Assembly: GCA_017745015.1 (NCBI GenBank)
Contig: JAGIAF010000094.1
Location: forward strand, 1-11,300
Direction: 5' to 3'
DNA: 11,300 nt
Source of the DNA: Bdellovibrio sp.
Lineage (GTDB): Bacteria; Bdellovibrionota; Bdellovibrionia; Bdellovibrionales; Bdellovibrionaceae
A program made the translations under genes and the position numbers. The notes under the pieces are model-generated. The model ran no database searches, had not been told where the DNA came from, and was given only the letters and a program-made list of their open reading frames with translations. The stretch's first letter is position 1, and every line of letters starts with the position of its first letter. Below, one piece after another: positions 5,695 through 11,300 of the stretch.

Positions 5695-8418
5695 TTAAAC
5701 ACCCAAAGTTGAGCGAACTTTTGCAAACGCATCGTTCAGCTTCGTGCGATCCGGAGCCGCGCCTTGAGCGAAGTCAGGGCGACCGCCGCCTTTACCACCC
5801 ATAATCGCAGCAACCTCTTTAAGAACATCGCCGGCTTTATGATCTGCCGTCATGTCTTTAGAAACGCTTACGATGATTGGGTTGGAACCGTCACCTTGGC
5901 CAACAACTACCACGATACCTGCTTGGATCTTGTTCTTAAGATCATCCGTTACTTTCGCAAGAACTTCGCGATCGTCCATCGGCACGTCCGCAAGAACTAA
6001 TTTACCAGCAGCACCTGATTTAGTTTTGAATGATACAGCTTTACCAACAAGGTCGTCCACGTTCACTTGGCCGCCTTGAAGTTTTTTGATTTCTTTTTCA
6101 AGAGACTTCACTTGTTCTTTGATCGTCTCTACACGAGCAGCCAGAGTTGCTTTCTCGCCGGTGATCTCAAGATGCTTCAAGTAGTGAGCAGACTTTTGCA
6201 ATCCAGCTGCTGCCAAAGCTTCATCCAAGTGCTCAATAGAGCTCATTGCGAATTTCACCGCAGAGTCACCCGTGATCGCTTCCACGCGACGCACGCCAGA
6301 GCTTACGCCAGATTCAGAAACGATTTTGAACAAGCGAATGTTTGAAGTGTTCTTAACATGAGTACCACCGCAAAGTTCGCAAGAGAAATCACCCATAGTC
6401 AGAACGCGAACGTCTGTAGAGTACTTCTCGCCGAACAAAGCCATCGCGCCTTTTTCGATCGCTTGCTTGTGAGGCATTAATTCTGTTTTCACTTCCAAGT
6501 TACGAGCGATTTGCTCGTTAACCATTTCTTCGATCTTGCGGATCTCTTCGGAGCTTACTGGTTTATTGTGAGTGAAGTCGAAACGAGTTTTTTGTGCATC
6601 AACCAAAGAGCCCGCTTGAGTTACGTGCACGCCCAAAACTTTACGAAGAGCTGCATGTAATAAGTGGGTCGCGGAGTGATTACTTGCCGTGTTTCTTCTT
6701 TCAACTGGATCAACTCCTGTCACAACAGCGTCGCCCACTTTGAAGGAACCGTGCTCTACTTCCACGTGGTGTAAAACGATATCGTCGATCTTGGTTGTGT
6801 TAGCCACGCGAGCGCGATTTGTGTCTTGCATGATGTAACCAACGTCTCCGGATTGACCGCCGCCTTCACCGTAGAAAGTTGTCGCATCAAGGATGATCAA
6901 ACCTGTGTCGCCGGTTTTAAGTTCTTTCACTTCGGCTTGGCCGTTGGAAAGAGCCATCACTTTACCGTCGCCGATTGTGCCTTCATAACCCAAGAACTTC
7001 ACGTTCTTGCCAGATTGAAGGTAGTCTTTCGCGAACTTGATCATGTGAGCTTCATCAGCTCCCATGGCTTTGCCTTTCCAGGAAGCTTTAGACTTCGCAC
7101 GGTTGGCTTCCATCTCTTTTTCGAAAGCGTCTTCATTCACTTCGATGCCAGCTTCGTTGGCGATAACACGAGTCAAGTCAGCAGGGAAGCCGTAAGTGTC
7201 GTACATTCTGAACACAACTTCGCCTGAAAGTTCTTTTGTGCCAGCAGCTTTTGCTTTCGCAAGTTCTGTATTCAGGATCTCAGTCCCTTTATCAAGAGTT
7301 GCCAAGAAGCGATCTTCTTCGTCGCGGATCGTGTTCAGAACGTGATCGCGGCGAGAAACCAGTTCTGGATAAACAGAACCCATAGTGTCGATCAAAGCTT
7401 CTGCCATGCCTGGCAAGAAGGATTTATCCGCAGACAATTTGCGTCCGTAACGGATCGCACGTCTCATGATACGACGAAGAACGTAACCACGGCCTTCGTT
7501 AGATGGCAAAGCGCCATCTGCGATTAAGAATGCAGAAGAACGGCAGTGATCCGCAAGTACGCGAAGAGCTGCTGTTGTTTCAGCTGCAGCTTTATCAGTA
7601 GCCAATACTTTTTTGTCAGTGATGTATTTTACCTTACCGATTGTGCACGCCAATTGGATCATTGGTTGGAACAAATCTGTATCGTAGTTGTTGAACTTGC
7701 CTTGCATCGCTGCTGTCACACGCTCAAGACCAGAACCTGTATCCACAGATGGTTTTGGAAGTGGAGTCAATGTACCTGGAGGATTTTCGAAGTATTGCAT
7801 GAATACCAAGTTCCAGATTTCAACGAAGCGGTCTTCACCAGCTTTGATACCTTCGTACGGATCAGCGATGGTACCTGCGTCAGGACCGTGATCGTAGAAG
7901 ATCTCAGTACACGGACCGCAAGGGCCTGTGTCGCCCATTTTCCAGAAATTGTCTTTGTCGAAGCGGAAGATGCGTTCGCGAGGAACACCTTCTTGGTTGT
8001 GCCAGATGTCGGCTGCTTCGTCGTCAGACAAGTGAACTGTGACGTATAATTTCTCTTTAGGGATGCTCAACTCTTTAGTGAGGAATTCCCAAGCGAAGTG
8101 AATAGCGTCTTTTTTGAAGTAGTCACCGAAAGAAAAGTTACCAAGCATTTCAAAGAACGTATGGTGACGTGCTGTGAAACCTACATTCTCCAAGTCGTTG
8201 TGTTTACCACCAGCGCGCACACATTTTTGTGAGCTTACGGCGCGAGAGTAATCACGTTTCTCTAGACCCAAGAAAGTATTTTTGAATTGGTTCATACCGG
8301 CGTTCGCGAAAAGTAACGTCGGATCGTTTTCTGGAATCAACGAAGAAGATGCGACAACAGTGTGTCCGTTCTTTTCGAAGTATTTAATAAAAGCATTTCT
8401 GATCTCAGAGCTTTTCAT
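5695..8418 (-). CDS. alaS: Alanyl-tRNA synthetase
   Basis: AlaRS charges tRNA-Ala with alanine and hydrolyses mischarged Ser- or Gly-tRNA-Ala. The 907-residue protein has the class II catalytic domain at the N-terminus, with motif 1 around N-D-P-T-L-L-F-A-N-A-G-M and motif 2 around R-H-H-T-F-F-E-M-L-G-N-F-S-F-G-D-Y. The editing domain carries the zinc-binding H580-S-A-T-H584 and C683-G-G-T-H687 motifs. The C-terminal C-Ala (DHHA1-type) domain has G-G-K-G-G-G-R-P-D-F-A-Q-G-A near 870-885. It is slightly longer than the E. coli enzyme (876) but complete. ATG 8418 is preceded by AAAGG with 6 bases of spacing. The gene start overlaps the end of recX by 14 bases, indicating translational coupling. 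Confidence 0.98.
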   Translation of the reverse strand: MKSSEIRNAFIKYFEKNGHTVVASSSLIPENDPTLLFANAGMNQFKNTFLGLEKRDYSRAVSSQKCVRAGGKHNDLENVGFTARHHTFFEMLGNFSFGDYFKKDAIHFAWEFLTKELSIPKEKLYVTVHLSDDEAADIWHNQEGVPRERIFRFDKDNFWKMGDTGPCGPCTEIFYDHGPDAGTIADPYEGIKAGEDRFVEIWNLVFMQYFENPPGTLTPLPKPSVDTGSGLERVTAAMQGKFNNYDTDLFQPMIQLACTIGKVKYITDKKVLATDKAAAETTAALRVLADHCRSSAFLIADGALPSNEGRGYVLRRIMRRAIRYGRKLSADKSFLPGMAEALIDTMGSVYPELVSRRDHVLNTIRDEEDRFLATLDKGTEILNTELAKAKAAGTKELSGEVVFRMYDTYGFPADLTRVIANEAGIEVNEDAFEKEMEANRAKSKASWKGKAMGADEAHMIKFAKDYLQSGKNVKFLGYEGTIGDGKVMALSNGQAEVKELKTGDTGLIILDATTFYGEGGGQSGDVGYIMQDTNRARVANTTKIDDIVLHHVEVEHGSFKVGDAVVTGVDPVERRNTASNHSATHLLHAALRKVLGVHVTQAGSLVDAQKTRFDFTHNKPVSSEEIRKIEEMVNEQIARNLEVKTELMPHKQAIEKGAMALFGEKYSTDVRVLTMGDFSCELCGGTHVKNTSNIRLFKIVSESGVSSGVRRVEAITGDSAVKFAMSSIEHLDEALAAAGLQKSAHYLKHLEITGEKATLAARVETIKEQVKSLEKEIKKLQGGQVNVDDLVGKAVSFKTKSGAAGKLVLADVPMDDREVLAKVTDDLKNKIQAGIVVVVGQGDGSNPIIVSVSKDMTADHKAGDVLKEVAAIMGGKGGGRPDFAQGAAPDRTKLNDAFAKVRSTLGV

Positions 8419-8890
8419 AGATAACCTTTCTTACGGTCTCGGTATCAAATCCACGGGAGGCAAGCAGACGTCCTACGCGCGCTTTGTCCTCTTTGGAAAA
8501 CTTATAATCTTCGTCATACTTATTTTTGACAATCGCCATCGCCTTTTCAAGTTCGAAGTCGCGATCGCTTTCAACAGAGGGCAGACCTTTTTCTTTAAGG
8601 TAGTTGTTGATGTAGTATATCCCTTTGTTGCGGCGATGGAGCATATCCGCTAGGCGATTGGCGAGGGCGGAAGGATCTCCCACCCAGTTTTTGTCTTTGG
8701 CGTAAGCCATCGCTTCTTCGATAGCCTCTGAACCCTCTTCTTCGTCTGCGAATGAGGCCTGTAATTTGGTTCTGAGCTCATGTTCAGAATGGTCCCGGCG
8801 CGCGATCATTTCCATGAGCTTGCGCTTTGCGGCCTGTTTTACTGGCGGCAATTCAGAATTGGGATTTTGCGTTTTTTTCTCGTCAGACAT
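8405..8890 (-). CDS. recX: Recombination regulator RecX
   Basis: RecX binds RecA filaments and modulates, usually inhibits, RecA activity. The 161-residue protein shows the repeated three-helix pattern of the family: A-K-R-K-L-M-E-M-I-A-R-R-D-H-S-E-H-E-L-R near residues 20-40, N-W-V-G-D with A-N-R-L-A-D-M-L-H-R-R-N-K-G in the middle, and V-G-R-L-L-A-S-R-G-F-D at the end. Length matches the E. coli protein (166). The N-terminal 17 residues are polar and probably flexible. The ribosome-binding site is weak (GGA before ATG 8890). It lies 37 bases after the phosphoesterase gene and overlaps alaS. The recX-alaS order matches part of the recA-recX-alaS cluster of gammaproteobacteria, but recA is not here. 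Confidence 0.88.
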   Translation of the reverse strand: MSDEKKTQNPNSELPPVKQAAKRKLMEMIARRDHSEHELRTKLQASFADEEEGSEAIEEAMAYAKDKNWVGDPSALANRLADMLHRRNKGIYYINNYLKEKGLPSVESDRDFELEKAMAIVKNKYDEDYKFSKEDKARVGRLLASRGFDTETVRKVIYEKL

Positions 8891-8927
8891 AGGCTGTTCC
8901 GAAATCTATCCGGTCCAGCCCCTACAG

Positions 8928-10079
8928 TCATGCTTTTTTCAGAGTAATTTCAGTGAGTTCGCAGTAAGTGCCCAGGCGTAAACTAGGTCCCCAATAACCG
9001 GTTCCCTGATTGACGTAGAGCCGCATGCCTTTGAGGCGGTAAAGGCCTTTTGAGTACTTTTGAAAAAACACGATTAAAAAGTTCCAAGGAAAGAACTGCC
9101 CACCATGAGTGTGTCCGGAAAGTTGCAGATTGAATCCCTTGTCGAAAGCCTGATCTGCCATAAACGGTTGGTGTACCAAGAAAATCTTAAAAGCCTCGGG
9201 TTTTAATTGGCTGGCAACCTTCGGGATGTCGGGGGCTTCCGTACCGAACTGGCGAGACGCGGGATCGGGAACTCCAGAAACTTGCACCAGAGCGTTGTTG
9301 ATTGTTACATCCGCCGTTTGATTTAACAGAACCTTGTAACCGATGGCGCGGAAGGCGGCCAAAGACTCTTGGATATTCCAATAATATTCGTGGTTTCCTG
9401 GAACGTAGAACACTCCATGTTTGCCTTCAATGGTTTTAAGGATTTCAAACTCCGGCAAATGGCGAATTGCATGGCTGTCCAGGATATCGCCGGTGAAGAC
9501 TACGATGTCAGCTTTGAGCTCGTTAACTTTCACGGCCAAATTCCTCACGAAATCCAAAGGCAACCCTGGGGAGATGTGAAGGTCGGTGATGTGTGCGATA
9601 CGCACGCCATCGAGTTCTGAAGGAAGATGATCAAAGGGGATTGTGACGCGATCCACTTTTACACCCAAATGAACGATCAACGTTCCTAAGATTAGTAAAA
9701 GGAATGGAACCACCAGCAGAATACCCAAAGCCTCTTTGCCATAGGCAACCTCACTGACAAATTCAGGATTTGTATAATTCAAAATAAAGCACGCGATGTC
9801 GCGTAGGATGACGAAAGTAAGCAAGAAGCTGATGTACGCCATTCCAAAATGGGCAGCACTGGAAAGAGTGTCATGCCAAGGCTTGTGCACTTCGTGACTT
9901 TGGCGATTGTTCCAAAACAAAAGCGGAACTGCGATGACGGTTCCGAATAGTAGAACTAAAAATCCAATCACTAAGAAGCTTAAGCCCAAAGAAAGGTCTG
10001 CGTAACGCACAAGTTGGTGAGTTACATACATGAAGACCGCGAAGAAAAGTGTGAAAATTACTGCTCGAAAGATGGCCAT
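8928..10079 (-). CDS. Membrane-anchored calcineurin-like metallophosphoesterase
   Basis: The protein (383 residues from this start) has four predicted N-terminal membrane helices at about 3-24, 30-53, 72-92 and 115-140. A YkuE/YaeI-type metallophosphoesterase domain follows. All metal-binding motifs are present: D166-L-H168, G-D-I-L-D, G-N229-H-E, V-H-Q-P and G-H323-T-H325-G-G-Q. Members use two metal ions to cleave phosphoester bonds; YaeI-type proteins and some relatives act on lipid-linked phosphates, but the substrate here is unknown. The start is uncertain: ATG 10079 directly precedes the first helix but has only a weak GAG upstream, while GTG 10130, with GAGG 4 bases upstream, would add 17 polar residues. 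It is probably the first gene of a unit with recX and alaS. Confidence 0.88.
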   Translation of the reverse strand: MAIFRAVIFTLFFAVFMYVTHQLVRYADLSLGLSFLVIGFLVLLFGTVIAVPLLFWNNRQSHEVHKPWHDTLSSAAHFGMAYISFLLTFVILRDIACFILNYTNPEFVSEVAYGKEALGILLVVPFLLLILGTLIVHLGVKVDRVTIPFDHLPSELDGVRIAHITDLHISPGLPLDFVRNLAVKVNELKADIVVFTGDILDSHAIRHLPEFEILKTIEGKHGVFYVPGNHEYYWNIQESLAAFRAIGYKVLLNQTADVTINNALVQVSGVPDPASRQFGTEAPDIPKVASQLKPEAFKIFLVHQPFMADQAFDKGFNLQLSGHTHGGQFFPWNFLIVFFQKYSKGLYRLKGMRLYVNQGTGYWGPSLRLGTYCELTEITLKKA

Positions 10080-10173
10080 AACTGACTCTAGCACTTTCAC
10101 CTGTGTTTGCACAGAATCTTGCAAAAACACAAATCCTCGAAGAGCTGCGTCAGTGCTAGCCTCAAGAAAGAGC

Positions 10174-10180
10174 GGAGGTG
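10174..10180 (+). promoter_or_regulatory. Strong ribosome-binding site of the acyl-CoA synthetase gene
   Basis: GGAGGTG, close to the full anti-Shine-Dalgarno complement, lies just before ATG 10184. GGAGG is spaced by five bases. It fixes the start of the gene. Confidence 0.8.
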
Positions 10181-10183
10181 TCT

Positions 10184-11300
10184 ATGGCATTTGAAAGCGA
10201 CTTTGTGAAAGCCCGAGACTTTCTAATCTTACACCGAGCGGATTATGACTACGCTTACAGCAATTTCAAATGGCCTGAGATGGCAAATTTCAATTGGGCA
10301 TTGGACTATTTCGATCCCATGGCTCAGGGGAATAACAACTTAGCACTCTGGATTAAATCCGAAAATGGTAGCGAAGAGAAATACAGCTTCGCGGATATTT
10401 CGGCGCGCTCTTCCCAAGTGGCAAACTATCTGCAGCGTTTGGGATTGAAACGCGGCGACCACGTCATGATCATGATGGGCAACGAAACAGCTCTGTGGGA
10501 ATTAACTTTAGCCTGCATTAAGCTCGGAGCTATTATCGTTCCAACAAGCACCATGCTTGCGATGGATGAACTTCAAGATCGCTTGGTGCGTGGTGAAGTG
10601 CGCATGATCGCAACAACACAAGCGGAAGCAAAGCGCTTTGATGTACAATCAGCTGAAGCGATTAAACTTGTGGTGGATGGTAATATGGAAGGCTGGCATG
10701 ACTATTCGGAAGCCACTCGTGAAAGTGCGGAATATCATACCGATGAAAAAACCAAAGCTTCAGATCCGTTGCTATTGTATTTTACTTCTGGAACAACGGC
10801 GAAACCAAAACTGGTCGAACATACTCATCAAAGTTATCCGATTGGACATCTCTCCACCATGTATTGGATTGGAGTTCGTCCTGGAGACATTCATATGAAT
10901 GTCAGTCAGCCGGGATGGGCTAAGCATGCATGGTCTACGTTGTTTGCTCCGTGGAATGCAGAGGCGACGGTCTTCGTTTATAAGCAATCCCGCTTTGATG
11001 CGAAAAATCTGCTGCAGGCTTTAGAGCAAAACCGCATAACCACTTTCTGTGCTCCTCCAACGGTGTGGCGTATGCTTTCGGCTGAAGACTTAGGAATATA
11101 TAAAATGAGTATTCGTGAAGCCGTGAGTGCTGGAGAGCCCCTGGAGCCCGAGATCATTCGCAGATTTCAAGAAACCTGGAATATTACGATTCGTGATGGC
11201 TATGGTCAGACGGAAACGACGGCCCAGATCGGCAACTCACCAGGACAAAAAAATAAACCGGGCACTATGGGAAGACCGCTGCCTGGTTACAGCATCATGC
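10184..11300 (+). CDS. AMP-forming acyl-CoA synthetase (partial, 3' end outside window)
   Basis: The frame is open from ATG 10184 to the window edge (372 codons seen). Enzymes of this family activate a carboxylate with ATP to an acyl-adenylate and transfer it to CoA. The phosphate-binding loop is Y-F-T-S-G-T-T-A-K-P-K at residues 199-209. It is followed by L-V-E-H-T-H, Q-P-G-W-A-K-H-A-W and the adenylate-binding motif D-G-Y340-G-Q-T-E344-T. The E-H-T-H and G-W-A-K-H-A-W segments point to the acetyl- or medium-chain acyl-CoA synthetase branch rather than long-chain enzymes, but the acyl substrate is uncertain. The C-terminal subdomain with the catalytic lysine is outside the window. The loop has Ala206 where most members have Gly. 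It is divergent from the phosphoesterase gene, with 104 bases between. Confidence 0.93.
   Translation, partial: MAFESDFVKARDFLILHRADYDYAYSNFKWPEMANFNWALDYFDPMAQGNNNLALWIKSENGSEEKYSFADISARSSQVANYLQRLGLKRGDHVMIMMGNETALWELTLACIKLGAIIVPTSTMLAMDELQDRLVRGEVRMIATTQAEAKRFDVQSAEAIKLVVDGNMEGWHDYSEATRESAEYHTDEKTKASDPLLLYFTSGTTAKPKLVEHTHQSYPIGHLSTMYWIGVRPGDIHMNVSQPGWAKHAWSTLFAPWNAEATVFVYKQSRFDAKNLLQALEQNRITTFCAPPTVWRMLSAEDLGIYKMSIREAVSAGEPLEPEIIRRFQETWNITIRDGYGQTETTAQIGNSPGQKNKPGTMGRPLPGYSIM

Noticed and set aside
7546..8049. Long open frame on the plus strand opposite alaS.
   Set aside because: It lies wholly within the well-supported alaS gene, has no family motif and an implausible composition rich in Cys, Phe and Val; it is an antisense shadow.
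8358..8371. AGTGTGTCCG, shared with the arm of the 5608-5683 repeat, also occurs here and near 9108-9118.
   Set aside because: Both extra copies lie inside coding sequence and encode Gly-His-Thr in conserved positions of AlaS and of the phosphoesterase GHTH motif, so the match comes from codon choice rather than from a repeat.
10638..10898. Open frame on the plus strand within the acyl-CoA synthetase region.
   Set aside because: It is out of frame with the motif-bearing synthetase frame that runs from 10184 to the window edge.

Overview
The window looks like ordinary chromosomal core sequence from a Bdellovibrio-like predatory bacterium (Bdellovibrionota). This rests on the overall character of the proteins, moderate GC, many short secreted proteins of unknown function, and a lipoprotein whose lipobox ends in F-Q-N-C, a form I associate with Bdellovibrio. 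It is recognition from memory, not a database match, and genus level is tentative.

Layout. 1-89: tail of an upstream gene, then a compact palindrome (190-226). 238-2023, plus strand: truA (tRNA pseudouridine synthase), a possible sigma-70 promoter and structured leader, then rplM and rpsI (ribosomal proteins L13 and S9), closed by two similar intrinsic terminators. The second terminator is built to work in both directions. 2162-2557, minus strand: a small exported protein of unknown function. 2732-5008, plus strand: a membrane-bound hybrid sensor kinase (extracytoplasmic Cache-like sensor, HisKA, HATPase, receiver), followed by a cysteine-rich putative lipoprotein (5067-5609). A very large near-perfect inverted repeat (5608-5683) starts inside the lipoprotein stop codon and fills most of the gap to the convergent alaS. 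5695-10079, minus strand: a likely operon, in transcription order membrane-anchored metallophosphoesterase, recX, alaS, with recX and alaS overlapping by 14 bases. 10184-11300, plus strand: a divergently transcribed AMP-forming acyl-CoA synthetase that runs off the end.

The genes fall into translation and RNA (truA, rplM, rpsI, alaS), recombination control (recX), environmental sensing and envelope (sensor kinase, two exported proteins, phosphoesterase) and fatty-acid or carboxylate activation (acyl-CoA synthetase). No defence island, phage, transposase, CRISPR array or biosynthetic cluster was seen, and no gene-free stretch exceeds about 175 bases. The most interesting non-coding items are the two palindromic elements (190-226 and 5608-5683), the possible alternative-stem leader before rplM, and a hairpin over the lipoprotein ribosome-binding site. 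I see no convincing new multi-gene system.
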